Part shown: piece by piece, positions 55,912 to 64,000 of the stretch
How the letters are laid out: each line of letters opens with the position of its first letter
How positions within the stretch are numbered: the stretch's first letter is position 1
Origin: Mycolicibacterium pulveris
GTDB lineage: Bacteria; Actinomycetota; Actinomycetes; Mycobacteriales; Mycobacteriaceae
Reading direction: 5' to 3'
NCBI RefSeq assembly: GCF_010725725.1
Contig: NZ_AP022599.1
Coordinates: 3,906,001 to 3,970,000, forward strand
DNA length: 64,000 nt
Made by a program: the position numbers and the translations under genes
The notes under the pieces: generated by a model
Databases searched by the model: none
Told to the model about the DNA's origin: nothing
Seen by the model: the letters and a program-made list of their open reading frames with translations, nothing else

Positions 55912-56982
55912 CTAGGCGATGGTGTCGAGGGCCGCTCGGGTGTCGAGGTCGACGAACGCCGCGGCGTAGCGTTGCGCCAACGCCAGGCAGACGTCGGCGC
56001 CCTGCCAGGCGTCCCCACCCGACAGCGTCGCCATCCAAATCGCCAACCCGTGCGCGACGGAGGCCCGGTAGCGCAACCAGATCTCGTCGGCCGTAGGCAG
56101 TTCGGTCGACGGCAGCGTCAGCGCGTCGCGGTACTCGCCAAGCAGGTCGCGCTCGGCGCGTCTGCGGTCTTCGATCGTCAACGCGCCCTGCAAGAAGTAG
56201 CCCACGTCCAGCGACCAGTTGCCGCGACGCACCATCTGCCAATCCAGAAAGCCGACGTCGTCACCGGGTAGCACGTAGGTGTTGCCGATGTGCGGATCAC
56301 CGTGCAGCAGTGTCTGGTCCGAGTTGGTGAGCGTTCCGATGTAGCGCGCCCAGATGTCGACGAACAGTTCGGTGCCGCTGAGGGCGGGAACCTCGGCGGG
56401 AACCGAGTCGCCCAACCGTTCGTGGGCGATGTGCAGCGGCGCGTACTCGAGCCCTTCGAACGCGACGAACGGTTCGACCCAGCCCAGCGCGGGGTTGGTC
56501 GTCAGGCGCTCACCCCAGTACCGGCTGTGCATGCGCGCCAGCCCGCGTATTCCGTTGGCCGCCTGCTCGATTGTCATCGGCCGTGTGGAGTCACGAGGGT
56601 CGGCGCCGCGGGCGACGACGTCCTCCATGATCATCACGAAGTTGCGGGCATCCTCGTCGATGAGGGCGGTGTGGACCGCCGGGTGATCCAGCGGCAACTC
56701 GATCCCCGACGTGAACAGCCGGGGCTCGTGGTACAGCCCGCTGGTGAGCTCGACGAGATCGGCGTGCTCCGGGTCGACGGCCTTGGCGAACACGGTCGCC
56801 GGCCCCGAACCCGCCGAGTACGTCAACGCCAACCGGGCACGCCGGTTGGTGCCGTCGTCGCGAAGCGCCACGGTCACCGCGTCGACGACGGCACCCGGAT
56901 GATCACGCGCCAGCGCGGCCGTCATCCAATCCGGGGTGATCTCTTCCCACTCCCGCGGCAGCGACAGCTCCGCGACCGTCAC
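55912..56982 (-). CDS. Phosphotransferase (aminoglycoside/EcKinase-like)
   Basis: 356 residues of the kinase-like fold: ATP-site Lys in VFAKAVDP, Brenner motif LLHGDPHIGNTY (about 239-250) with the catalytic Asp, and GFLDWQMVRRG (the metal Asp). In mycobacteria such genes stand next to acyl-CoA and SDR genes and may phosphorylate an alcohol as an activation step. GTG 56982 gives the natural N-terminus; the long open frame upstream belongs to the neighbour. Eight bases downstream of the mycofactocin-type SDR gene. Confidence 0.88.
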   Translation of the reverse strand: MTVAELSLPREWEEITPDWMTAALARDHPGAVVDAVTVALRDDGTNRRARLALTYSAGSGPATVFAKAVDPEHADLVELTSGLYHEPRLFTSGIELPLDHPAVHTALIDEDARNFVMIMEDVVARGADPRDSTRPMTIEQAANGIRGLARMHSRYWGERLTTNPALGWVEPFVAFEGLEYAPLHIAHERLGDSVPAEVPALSGTELFVDIWARYIGTLTNSDQTLLHGDPHIGNTYVLPGDDVGFLDWQMVRRGNWSLDVGYFLQGALTIEDRRRAERDLLGEYRDALTLPSTELPTADEIWLRYRASVAHGLAIWMATLSGGDAWQGADVCLALAQRYAAAFVDLDTRAALDTIA

Positions 56983-56990
56983 GGCCGGTC

Positions 56991-57830
56991 CTACTTCAGG
57001 CAGCTGCCGCCGTCGACCGGCAGCGTCACGCCGGTGACGAAGCGCGCCTCGTCGGACGCCAGGAACAGCACGGCGTTGGCGATGTCCTCGGGCTCGACCC
57101 AACCGATCGGCAGCGTGTGCATCATCTGGGCGACGACCTTCATGTCGTCGGGACCGGGGTTCTCCAGATCGGGGCGGAACAGCTTCATGGTGCCCTCGTT
57201 CATGAACAGCGGGGTGTTGACGTTCGTCGGGTGCACCGAGTTGACGCGGATGTTCTGGGCTCCGAGCTCGACGGCGAACGTCCGCATCAGGCCCACCACA
57301 CCGTGTTTGGCGGCGACGTAGTGGCCGGTGTGCGGGTAGGCCTTCAGCCCGCCGACCGAGCTGGTGAGGATGATCGAACCGCCGCGACCGCCCTCGATGA
57401 TGTGCGGAACCCCGGCCTTGACCGTCTTCCACACGCCGGCCAAGTTGACGTCGATCATTGCGGTCCAGTCGGTTTCGCTGGTCTTGTCCAGTGTCTGACC
57501 GCCGTTGCCGATACCGGCGTTGGCCACGATGATGTCGAGCCGACCCAGCTGTTCGACCCCGGTGTCGACCGCTGCCTTGAGCGCATCGAAGTCACGGACG
57601 TCGACCTCGGCGGTGTAGATCCGGCGGTTGAGGCCCTTTACCAGGTCCGCGGTTTCGGCGAGGTCTTCCGGGGTGGACGGCGCGATCAGCTCCACCGTGT
57701 CGACCTTCTTGCAGATGTCGACCGCGATGATGTCGGCGCCCTCCTGCGCCAACCGCACCGCGTGCGCACGTCCCTGCCCACGCGCGGCGCCGGTGATGAA
57801 AGCGACCTTGCCTTCAACGCGTCCAGTCAT
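56991..57830 (-). CDS. Mycofactocin-coupled SDR family oxidoreductase
   Basis: 279 residues. The start GAARGQGRAHAVRLAQEGAD (about 14-33) is the hallmark of the mycofactocin-linked SDR group, which keeps its nicotinamide bound and passes electrons to mycofactocin. Other motifs: VDICKKVDTVEL insertion, ANAGIGN, LTSSVGGLKAYPHTGHYVAAKHG with Ser, Tyr and Lys, and NSVHPTNVNTPLF. Carveol dehydrogenases belong here, so a terpenoid or similar alcohol is a plausible substrate. Between a P450 and a phosphotransferase on the same strand. Confidence 0.93.
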   Translation of the reverse strand: MTGRVEGKVAFITGAARGQGRAHAVRLAQEGADIIAVDICKKVDTVELIAPSTPEDLAETADLVKGLNRRIYTAEVDVRDFDALKAAVDTGVEQLGRLDIIVANAGIGNGGQTLDKTSETDWTAMIDVNLAGVWKTVKAGVPHIIEGGRGGSIILTSSVGGLKAYPHTGHYVAAKHGVVGLMRTFAVELGAQNIRVNSVHPTNVNTPLFMNEGTMKLFRPDLENPGPDDMKVVAQMMHTLPIGWVEPEDIANAVLFLASDEARFVTGVTLPVDGGSCLK

Positions 57831-57876
57831 CGATTACCTCAATTCGTTGTCGTTGCCAAAGATTTCATGGGACTTC

Positions 57877-59088
57877 TCAAGAGATGAACGTGGGCATGGC
57901 TTCCCAGCCCCGCACCGCCGTGGTCTGCGACGGACGTGCGTTCTCCCAGTCGACCTCCCACGTCGGGAACCTCTTGAGGACCTCCTCGAGCGCGATCTTG
58001 CCCTCGAGACGGGCCAGCGCGTTGCCCATGCAGAAGTGTGTCCCCGCACCGAACGTCATGTGCGAGCGCTGTTCTCGGTGGATGTCGAACACATCGCCGT
58101 CTGGCGGGAAGCGGCGATGGTCGCGGTTCGCGGACCCGACCAGCATCAGCATCGCCGAGCCCTCGGGCACGGTCTGACCGTAGTACTGCACGTCGCGGGT
58201 GACATAGCGCGCGATCTGCAACGCCGGCGGTTCCCAGCGCAGGATCTCCTCGATGGCCTGGGGGATCAGGCTGGGGTCGGCCACCAACTCTGCCCGCTGA
58301 TCGGGGTAGTCGGCGAGTGTCTTTCCCGCCCAACCAATCAGGCGCGTCGTCGTCTCACTGCCCGCGGTGGCGATCACGGTCAAATACATCAGCAGTTCAT
58401 CGCGGCGAAGCTTGCGCCAGGTGCCGGTTTCGTCCTCGAACTCCGCGTTGAGCAGGTCGGTCATGATGTCGTCCGAGGGGTGTTCGGTGCGGTAGTCGAT
58501 GAACTCGGCGAACACCTCACCGGTGGCCATCAGGTCGACCGTGTCGCTCTGCAGGGTGGCCTCACCGTGGTCGGTCACCCGGCGCTGATCTTCTTCGGGA
58601 ATACCCAGGAGCATGCCGATGACCCGCATCGGCATCTGCTCACCGAGATCGTTGACGAAGTCGAACTTGTCCGAGCCGACCACCGGATCCAGGCAGCGCG
58701 CGGTGAACTCGCGAATCTGCGGTTCCAGCGCGAGCACCTTGCGCGGGGTGAACACCCGCGACAACAGGTTGCGGTGAATGTTGTGTATCGGCGGGTCCTC
58801 GAAAATCAGTGTGCCCGGCGGGATCTCCATCCCCGACTTGATGATCTCGAGCAGCGCGCCGCGCCCGGAGATGAAGGTCTCGTGGTCGATGACGGCCTTG
58901 TTGACGTCTTCGAACCGGCTCAACGCGTAGAAGTCGTGCTTGTCGTTGTAGTACAGCGGCGCCTCTTCGCGAAGGCGGGCGAACACCGCGTACGGGTTCA
59001 TGTTGAGGTCGATGTTGTACGGGTCGTAATACAACTCGACGTCCGTGTCCGCTTTGTGGACGCCGGGGTTTTCAGCACTGATCGTCAC
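57877..59088 (-). CDS. Cytochrome P450
   Basis: 403 residues; ATAGSETTT I-helix (Thr pair at about 245), EEILRWEPP (EXXR) and FGAGTHFCMGN heme loop with Cys 353. Starts at GTG 59088 with GAGAGG upstream; a TTGACA (minus strand, 59172-59177) may be part of its promoter. The P450 and the mycofactocin SDR behind it form a hydroxylate-then-oxidise pair. No ferredoxin is adjacent, so it must borrow one from elsewhere. Confidence 0.95.
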   Translation of the reverse strand: MTISAENPGVHKADTDVELYYDPYNIDLNMNPYAVFARLREEAPLYYNDKHDFYALSRFEDVNKAVIDHETFISGRGALLEIIKSGMEIPPGTLIFEDPPIHNIHRNLLSRVFTPRKVLALEPQIREFTARCLDPVVGSDKFDFVNDLGEQMPMRVIGMLLGIPEEDQRRVTDHGEATLQSDTVDLMATGEVFAEFIDYRTEHPSDDIMTDLLNAEFEDETGTWRKLRRDELLMYLTVIATAGSETTTRLIGWAGKTLADYPDQRAELVADPSLIPQAIEEILRWEPPALQIARYVTRDVQYYGQTVPEGSAMLMLVGSANRDHRRFPPDGDVFDIHREQRSHMTFGAGTHFCMGNALARLEGKIALEEVLKRFPTWEVDWENARPSQTTAVRGWEAMPTFIS

Positions 59089-59199
59089 GGGTTCGCCTCT
59101 CGCTGGACCAGGATTGCGTAAGACATCGCGCTGGATTTTGTCTCACAACTTTGGCATTCACCGTGCGCGGGTGTCAACCAGCCAATCGTTTTGAGCAAT

Positions 59200-60054
59200 T
59201 TATACTCTCCGCTTAGTAGAACGTCCTTCTCGGTGGCGTTCGGGGAAGCGGAGCAGTGCCTCCTGGGCATAGGACGCCACCAGCGCGCCCTCGCGTGTCA
59301 GCACGTCACCGCGGCCGAAGCTGCGGCCGTGCGCCGACAGCGGGCTGTGTTGCCGCAGCAGCAGCCAGTCGTCGGTGCGGAAGGGCCGGTGAAACCACAC
59401 GGTGTGTGAGGTGACGGCGGAGGTGAAGTCGGTGCCGTTGCCGCGTTGACCGACGCCCTCGATCGGGCGCAGCGCCGTGCCGATGAGGGTCAGATCCGTG
59501 GCGTAGGCGGTCAGTGCCGGCGCCAGGGCGGCTTCCGTCTTGGGTGTTCTCATCCAGAACTCGAACGACGGCGGCCCGGTCGCGGTGGTGTTGAGATCGA
59601 CCGTCGCGCGCGTCTCCCAGGGGATCAGGTCGAGCTTCAGGTCGTGCTCGGGGCCGAGCACGGGCGGTACCGATTCGATCTCCTGATGCTGGGGCCCGGT
59701 TTCGTTGGCGTGCATGGAGATCGACGACGTCACCACCACGCCGTGCTGCTGGGTGGCAGTGATCGTCAAGGCGGCAAAGGAACGGCCCTCATGGTGGGGT
59801 TTCGCCAGAAACGCGATCGGCTCGTCGGCGCGGCCCTCGCTGGTGAACACCGCATGCTGGGACTTGATCGCCTTGTCCGGGTAGGTCAGCGATGCGATGC
59901 GGACGAACTGGGCAAGCAGTTGACCGCCGAACACCCGGTGATAGTTCAGCTGCTGGTTGCGGCCCTGATAGCCGACCCCGCCGTACTGGGACGGGGGCGC
60001 GACGCTCGGGGTGACATCCAGACACGCGAGCAGATCGCGCCAGAGATCGGGCAC
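59200..60054 (-). CDS. tesB: Acyl-CoA thioesterase II (TesB-like)
   Basis: 284 residues; double hot-dog fold with VGYQGRNQQLNYHRVFGGQLLAQF (the first-half helix, about 26-50; given here by its ends) and, in the second half, DLTLIGTALRPIEGVG and the SAVTSHTVWFHRPFRTDDW block with the His-Arg core motif. Hydrolyses acyl-CoA to free acid and CoA, likely to release CoA when pathway intermediates build up. Its promoter region carries two operators and the gene is probably repressed by the TetR next to it. Confidence 0.9.
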   Translation of the reverse strand: MPDLWRDLLACLDVTPSVAPPSQYGGVGYQGRNQQLNYHRVFGGQLLAQFVRIASLTYPDKAIKSQHAVFTSEGRADEPIAFLAKPHHEGRSFAALTITATQQHGVVVTSSISMHANETGPQHQEIESVPPVLGPEHDLKLDLIPWETRATVDLNTTATGPPSFEFWMRTPKTEAALAPALTAYATDLTLIGTALRPIEGVGQRGNGTDFTSAVTSHTVWFHRPFRTDDWLLLRQHSPLSAHGRSFGRGDVLTREGALVASYAQEALLRFPERHREGRSTKRRV

Positions 60055-60084
60055 CCGATGAGTGTAAGTCAGGTTCTCGACGAC

Positions 60085-60116
60085 GAGAACGCAATTCTCA
60101 CGAGAACGTGGTTCTC
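60085..60116. promoter_or_regulatory. Two adjacent GAGAAC...TTCTC palindromes upstream of tesB
   Basis: GAGAAC-GCA-ATTCTC at 60085-60099 and GAGAAC-GTG-GTTCTC at 60102-60116 lie in tandem 17 bases apart in the 65-base gap between tesB and the TetR gene; a third, split half-site GTTCTC is at 60073-60078. They match the 15-bp operator consensus with C for T at the end of the left arm. Confidence 0.65.
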
Positions 60117-60119
60117 AGG

Positions 60120-60842
60120 TTACGAGGCGGCAAAGCCGTGGGCGCAGAAGTCCCATACCTCGTCGGCCGTGATGGGGTGCGCGGTGCCGCTCTCGTCGGA
60201 TTCGCCGCTGGACTGCGCGACGAACATCACGGTCTGCATGGTCATCGCGGCCATCCGCTTGGGGTTGATCCCCTCGCGCAGCTGTCCGGCGGCGGCGGCC
60301 TCCTCCATCAGCTCGGTGAGCAGCGCGAGCAGGGGAGCGTGGGCGATCTTGACCTCTGACGGATGGGAGACCAGCAGGCGCGGGGCGAAGTCGGTGAACA
60401 GCGGGCGCTTTGCGGTCGGATCGGGACGCGAGGACTCGAAGAGCAGCTGGACCGCGACCTTCAGGCGTTCGATCGGTTCGTCCTCGGTCGTGGTGGCCGC
60501 GCGGATCTGGTCCGCGGAGCGGCTCAACGCATCCTCGAACAGCGCGAGCAGAAGCTCGTGCTTGCCGTCGAACTGCAGGTAGAAGCTGCGCAGCGACTGC
60601 CGCGAGCGGTCGACGACCTCTTGGACCGTGAAGTCGGTGCTGCCCTTTTCGATGATGATCGCCTGGGCCGCGTCCAGGAAGCGCTGCACGCGTTGCGCGG
60701 CCCGCAGCTTCGCGGTTTTTATCGATCGCTCGACCGCGCGCTGCTTCCAGGCTGGTTCCTCGCTGGGGCTGGTCACCGGCGGCTCAGATGCGTGCCGATT
60801 CGGGAGAACATGGACTGACTGTACCGGAGAACGCCTTGCCAT
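60120..60842 (-). CDS. TetR-family regulator, likely controller of the GAGAAT regulon
   Basis: 240 residues with ATG 60842, preceded by GAGG; a TTG at 60869 and a GTG at 60776 are alternatives and give 249 or 218 residues. HTH at about 60-100, TVQEVVDRSRQSLRSFYLQF, with the FDGKHELLLALFEDAL helix typical of lipid-sensing TetR proteins. Two sets of operators flank the gene (60085-60116 downstream, 60899-60913 upstream), so autorepression together with control of tesB and of the acyl-CoA dehydrogenase is likely. Confidence 0.9.
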   Translation of the reverse strand: MARRSPVQSVHVLPNRHASEPPVTSPSEEPAWKQRAVERSIKTAKLRAAQRVQRFLDAAQAIIIEKGSTDFTVQEVVDRSRQSLRSFYLQFDGKHELLLALFEDALSRSADQIRAATTTEDEPIERLKVAVQLLFESSRPDPTAKRPLFTDFAPRLLVSHPSEVKIAHAPLLALLTELMEEAAAAGQLREGINPKRMAAMTMQTVMFVAQSSGESDESGTAHPITADEVWDFCAHGFAAS

Positions 60843-60898
60843 TGCGGTCCTCGACCCCCTCGCGGCCAACGTGTCAGAGATTGTAACTTTCTCACGAT

Positions 60899-60913
60899 GA
60901 GAATAGTATTCTC
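60899..60913. promoter_or_regulatory. Palindromic operator GAGAAT-AGT-ATTCTC
   Basis: The two 7-base arms GAGAATA and TATTCTC make this the most symmetric copy. The centre is TAGTAT, a possible -10 hexamer, in the 123-base divergent gap between the TetR gene and the acyl-CoA dehydrogenase gene. Confidence 0.7.
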
Positions 60914-60965
60914 ATTTCGGAGATAACAGTAGGCCTTACCAAAAATTTGATCCAGCGGGAGTGCT

Positions 60966-62153
60966 GTGCAGCTCACCTTCGATGCTGACGTCGAGGCGTT
61001 CCGGGCTGAGTTCAGCGCGTTTCTCGACGAACATCTCCCGTCCGACGCCGACGCGCTCGCGCGGTCGTACTCCAGCAGTGACGTCCCTGGCTGGGCGCGC
61101 GACTGGCAGCGCCTCATGTTCGACAACGGCTGGCTGCTGCCCGGCTATCCACCCGAGTTCGGCGGCCGCAACGCCACGTTGTTGCAGCAGTACGTGCACC
61201 AGCTCGAGCTGGCGCGCCGACGCGTCTATCTGACCTTCAACCCGCAGGGCGTCGGGATCGTCTCGGCGTCGCTGATCACGTTCGGCACACCCGAGCAACA
61301 GCGGCGCTGGGCGGTGCCGATCCTGCGCGCCGAGATCACCGCCTCGCTGGGCATGAGCGAGCCCGGCGCCGGATCCGACCTCGCCTCCCTGCGCACGCGC
61401 GCCGAGTTCGTCCCCGACGCGGACGGCGGCCATTTCGTGGTCAACGGGCAGAAGGTGTGGACATCGGGCGCCCACGACGCGGACGTGCTGCTGACCTTCG
61501 TGCGCACCGATCCCGATGCGCCCAAACACAAGGGGATCAGCGTGCTGGTGATCCCGACCGACCTGCCCGGTGTGGTGCGACGGCCGTTCGCGTCGGTGTG
61601 TGATCAGCACGACCTGGACTTCAACGAGGTCTTCTTCAACGACGTGCGGGTGCCCGCCGAGAACCTCGTCGGCCCTCTCAACGAGGGTTGGCGGGTGGCC
61701 GGCGGTTCACTCGGACACGAGCGAAACATGTTGTGGCTCAGCTACGCCGACCGCCTCGCCGAGCTGGTCGAGGATTTCCGCCCGGTCTCGGTGATCGACC
61801 GGGACCGGTACGCGACGCTGGTCATGGACAACCAGGCGCTTCGGCTGCTCGGCTCGATTGCGCTGGCCAGGGCCGCCCGCGGGGAGGAAGACGCGTCCGC
61901 GCTGTCGGTGCTCAAGCTGATGGGATCGGAAGCCTCGCAGATGGCCACCGAATACGCGCTGAGCGCAACGGGCGTCGACGGCCTGGCGCACCCGAACATG
62001 TCCGGCCCGTACAGCGCGCAGCACCTCGACGCGTACCGGTGTGGCTGGTTCGAGCGCTACGTCCGGACCTTCGGCGGCACCATCGCCGGCGGAACCTCTG
62101 AAATCCAACGCAACATCATCGCCCAGCGGTTGCTGGGCCTACCCCGAAACTGA
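60966..62153 (+). CDS. Acyl-CoA dehydrogenase
   Basis: 395 residues; GMSEPGAGSDLASLRTRA (about 125-142), KVWTSGAHDAD, and the C-terminal GGTIAGGTSEIQRNIIAQRLLGLP. Full-length subunit with all three domains. Oxidises an acyl-CoA at alpha-beta, electrons going to ETF. GTG 60966 is used; a GTG five bases earlier is out of frame. Divergent from the TetR, under the 60899 operator, and followed 10 bases later by an enoyl-CoA hydratase. Confidence 0.93.
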   Translation: MQLTFDADVEAFRAEFSAFLDEHLPSDADALARSYSSSDVPGWARDWQRLMFDNGWLLPGYPPEFGGRNATLLQQYVHQLELARRRVYLTFNPQGVGIVSASLITFGTPEQQRRWAVPILRAEITASLGMSEPGAGSDLASLRTRAEFVPDADGGHFVVNGQKVWTSGAHDADVLLTFVRTDPDAPKHKGISVLVIPTDLPGVVRRPFASVCDQHDLDFNEVFFNDVRVPAENLVGPLNEGWRVAGGSLGHERNMLWLSYADRLAELVEDFRPVSVIDRDRYATLVMDNQALRLLGSIALARAARGEEDASALSVLKLMGSEASQMATEYALSATGVDGLAHPNMSGPYSAQHLDAYRCGWFERYVRTFGGTIAGGTSEIQRNIIAQRLLGLPRN

Positions 62154-62163
62154 AGGACCCACC

Positions 62164-62946
62164 GTGTACATCGACTACGAGGTCGCCGACCGCATCGCGA
62201 CCATCACGCTCAACCGCCCCGAGGCGGCCAACGCCCAAAACCCCGAACTTCTCGACGAACTCGACGCGGCGTGGACTCGCGCCGCGGAGGACAACGACGT
62301 GTCGGTGATCATCCTGCGGGCCAACGGGAAGCACTTCTCGGCCGGGCACGACCTGCGCGGTGGCGGGCCGGTGCCGGACAAGATCACCCTGGACTTCATC
62401 ATCCAGCACGAGGCCAAGCGCTACCTCGAGTACACGCTGCGCTGGCGCAACGTACCCAAGCCGTCGATCGCGGCGGTACAAGGCAGGTGTATCTCCGGTG
62501 GCCTGCTGCTGTGCTGGCCCTGCGACCTGATCATCGCCGCCGACGACGCGCAGTTCTCCGACCCCGTGGTGCTGATGGGTATCGGCGGTGTCGAATATCA
62601 CGGCCACACTTGGGAGCTCGGGCCGCGGAAGGCGAAGGAGATTCTGTTCACCGGTCGCGCGATGACGGCCGAAGAGGTGGCCAGCACCGGCATGGTGAAC
62701 AAGGTGGTGCCGCGCGATGAGCTCGACGCCGAAACCAGGGCGCTGGCCGAGCAGATCGCCAAGATGCCGCCGTTCGCGCTGCGTCAGGCCAAGCGGGCGG
62801 TCAACCAGACCCTCGACGTGCAGGGTTTCTATGCGGCGATTCAGTCGGTGTTCGACATTCATCAGACCGGTCATGGCAACGCGCTGAGCGTGAGCGGTTG
62901 GCCGGTGCTGGTGAACCTCGACGAGATGAAGGCCAACATCAAGTAG
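62164..62946 (+). CDS. Enoyl-CoA hydratase/isomerase family protein
   Basis: 260 residues; ITLNRPEAANAQ, HFSAGHDLRGGG (first oxyanion loop) and AAVQGRCISGGLLLCWPCD (second loop). The usual second catalytic Glu is not in the standard place (VVLMGIGGVEYHG), so a variant reaction is possible. GTG 62164 follows the acyl-CoA dehydrogenase stop by 10 bases in one transcript. Behind it is a 252-base gap with repeats. Confidence 0.9.
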   Translation: MYIDYEVADRIATITLNRPEAANAQNPELLDELDAAWTRAAEDNDVSVIILRANGKHFSAGHDLRGGGPVPDKITLDFIIQHEAKRYLEYTLRWRNVPKPSIAAVQGRCISGGLLLCWPCDLIIAADDAQFSDPVVLMGIGGVEYHGHTWELGPRKAKEILFTGRAMTAEEVASTGMVNKVVPRDELDAETRALAEQIAKMPPFALRQAKRAVNQTLDVQGFYAAIQSVFDIHQTGHGNALSVSGWPVLVNLDEMKANIK

Positions 62947-62968
62947 GTCTTGTCTACCCCTCTTTTTG

Positions 62969-63151
62969 CGCGAGCGTGCGTGTCTGAGGGCGACACGCCG
63001 GGCGGAAGCAGGAGTTTGCGCACGCTCGCGCAACCGACCGCAAGACCGACGACGTGCCGTGAACGGCGCCCGCCATCGGCGCAGTTGTGCACGAGCGTGC
63101 GTGAAGTCGCGAGTTACGGCGGCGTGTCGCCCTCAGACACGCACGCTCGCG
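62969..63151. repeat. 31-bp perfect inverted repeat with 121-base spacer
   Basis: The 31-base arm at 62969-62999 is exactly repeated in reverse complement at 63121-63151. Shorter copies of the core CACGCTCGCG/CGAGCGTGCG lie inside the spacer at 63021-63030 and near 63092-63101, again in opposite orientation. The 252-base gap between convergent genes (62947-63198) has no convincing reading frame. The long stem could end transcription from both sides or be a small nested mobile or intergenic repeat. Confidence 0.75.
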
Positions 63152-63198
63152 AAAAAGGTGCGCTCGCGCCGAAGGTGCGCTCGCGCCGAAGAAGAAGC

Positions 63199-63996
63199 TT
63201 ACAGATCGGCGAGGCGCGGTACCGAGCCTCGGGCCCGTAGCCCGGCGCCCACCTTGCGGGTGAGTTCCTTTGTGTTACCGAGCAACCCGTCGAGCACCAG
63301 GGCCCGTTTCACGTGGCAATCCAGCTCATGCTCGGCGGTGAAGCCGATACCGCCGAGCACTTGTTGGCAGTGCCTGGCCGCCGTCAGCGCGGCCTTGCCC
63401 GCCGCGGCCTTGGCCAACATCGCGGTCAGGTCCGGGCTTTCGGTTCCGGGCAGGCCCAGCGTGGCCTCGGCGCCCTCGATGGCCACCAGCGTCTCGGCCA
63501 GCCGGTGCCGGATCGCCTGGAACGACGCGATCGGCTTGCCGAACTGCACCCGATCGAGCGCATGTTGGCGGGCCAGCGACAGCATCGCCCGTGCCGAGCC
63601 GACCAGCCACCAGCCGACCGCCCGTCGCGTCTCGCCCAGCCGCATCGTCTCCCCGTCGGGCACCCGCCGCAGCGGCAGCCCGCCCAGCGTCGGTGCGGCG
63701 TTCGCCGAGCGTTCCCACACCACCCAGCCGCCGCCGGCGTACGGCATCGGCGGGGTTCCGCCGGGCAGACCGCCGATGGTCTCCAACAGGACATCGTTGA
63801 GAACCGAGGCATGCGAACCGGTTTCGCCAAGCAGCCGGAATACCAGCGGAATGGCCATGTCGGGTATGTCGGAGAGCATCTCGGCCCAGCCGAGCTCGGC
63901 CAGCGCGGCGTCCAGCTCGGCCCCGGAGGTCGACAGCATCGTCTTGCGAAGGGTGTCTTCGAGCATCGCGAGCGACTCGGCGTCCAGAGTTTCCAC
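63199..63996 (-). CDS. Acyl-CoA dehydrogenase-like protein, short form, possibly cut by the window edge
   Basis: 265 residues visible from GTG 63996; the frame stays open to base 64000, so the start may be outside. Like the short subunit at 19272 it keeps the C-terminal helical domain (HALDRVQFGKPIASFQAIRH and QQVLGGIGFTAEHELDCHVKR) but lacks the FAD-covering beta-domain. In GFTAEH the conserved Glu of this region is present. It probably forms a heteromer with a full-length acyl-CoA dehydrogenase encoded just upstream, outside the window. Confidence 0.85.
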   Translation of the reverse strand: METLDAESLAMLEDTLRKTMLSTSGAELDAALAELGWAEMLSDIPDMAIPLVFRLLGETGSHASVLNDVLLETIGGLPGGTPPMPYAGGGWVVWERSANAAPTLGGLPLRRVPDGETMRLGETRRAVGWWLVGSARAMLSLARQHALDRVQFGKPIASFQAIRHRLAETLVAIEGAEATLGLPGTESPDLTAMLAKAAAGKAALTAARHCQQVLGGIGFTAEHELDCHVKRALVLDGLLGNTKELTRKVGAGLRARGSVPRLADL

Positions 63997-64000
63997 GGTC

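Noticed and set aside
60085..60116. KstR (cholesterol regulator) operator
   Set aside because: The arms GAGAAC/GTTCTC resemble it, but KstR sites have a two-base centre (AAC-NN-GTT) and these have three; the companion sites with GAGAAT fit even less.

Overview
The window reads as part of the chromosome of a fast-growing, high-GC actinobacterium, most likely Mycobacterium (Mycolicibacterium). The evidence is uniform high GC, many GTG/TTG starts, tightly overlapping operons, three luciferase-like (F420/flavin) oxidoreductases, a mycofactocin-type short-chain dehydrogenase, an Rv1318c-like membrane adenylate cyclase, five cytochromes P450 and a wealth of acyl-CoA enzymes. I saw no tRNA, rRNA, CRISPR array, transposase or phage gene. 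No gene-free stretch exceeds about 250 bases.

Layout. (1) 1-6858, plus strand: the end of a NorQ/CbbQ-type AAA+ ATPase, then three small membrane proteins of unknown family (42, 228 and 146 aa) and, in overlapping reading frames, P450, DapB-like reductase, VOC protein and two more P450s. (2) 6802-13128, minus strand: MHS-type transporter, LLM oxidoreductase, membrane adenylate cyclase, a small conserved protein, acyl-CoA synthetase, SDR. (3) 13330-17474, plus: a split cobalamin-dependent acyl-CoA mutase (catalytic plus B12 subunit), LLM oxidoreductase, CoA transferase; then a 2Fe-2S ferredoxin (minus). (4) 17891-25669: beta-oxidation-like block (acyl-CoA synthetase, a two-subunit acyl-CoA dehydrogenase, hydratase, two SDRs, thiolase) and a MeaB GTPase, the likely mutase chaperone. 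(5) 26137-29239: TetR repressor divergent from four membrane proteins, two of which are tandem paralogues and two of which resemble cytochrome oxidase subunits III and IV (NorE/NorF-like), with no catalytic oxidase subunit in the window. (6) 29236-42203: an IclR-controlled aromatic meta-cleavage locus with clear mhpA and mhpB, C-C hydrolases, two ketosteroid-dehydrogenase-like flavoproteins, LLM monooxygenase, SDRs and a cyclase-family hydrolase. (7) 43097-53051: a nine-gene plus-strand run (TetR, 3Fe-4S ferredoxin, P450, amidohydrolase, two M24 proteins, hydratase-like protein, double CoA transferase, SDR). (8) 53045-64000: SDRs, epimerase, acyltransferase, phosphotransferase, mycofactocin-type SDR, P450, thioesterase, TetR, acyl-CoA dehydrogenases and hydratase.

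How it fits together. The content is that of a catabolic region: P450/ferredoxin and LLM/flavin oxygenation, alcohol oxidation by SDRs, CoA activation and transfer, beta-oxidation-like cycles, ring cleavage, and a B12 mutase to rearrange a branched acyl-CoA. A 15-bp palindrome (GAGAATANNATTCTC and close variants) recurs in front of the acyl-CoA synthetase/ferredoxin pair, the thiolase/SDR pair, the thioesterase and the TetR/acyl-CoA dehydrogenase pair, which suggests that blocks 3, 4 and 8 form one regulon run by the TetR protein at 60120-60842. The best candidates for something undescribed are the two membrane-protein modules (blocks 1 and 5). Between them they carry homologues of the nitric-oxide-reductase accessory genes norQ, norE and norF, but no norB or norC is visible. 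The true substrates cannot be read from sequence alone.
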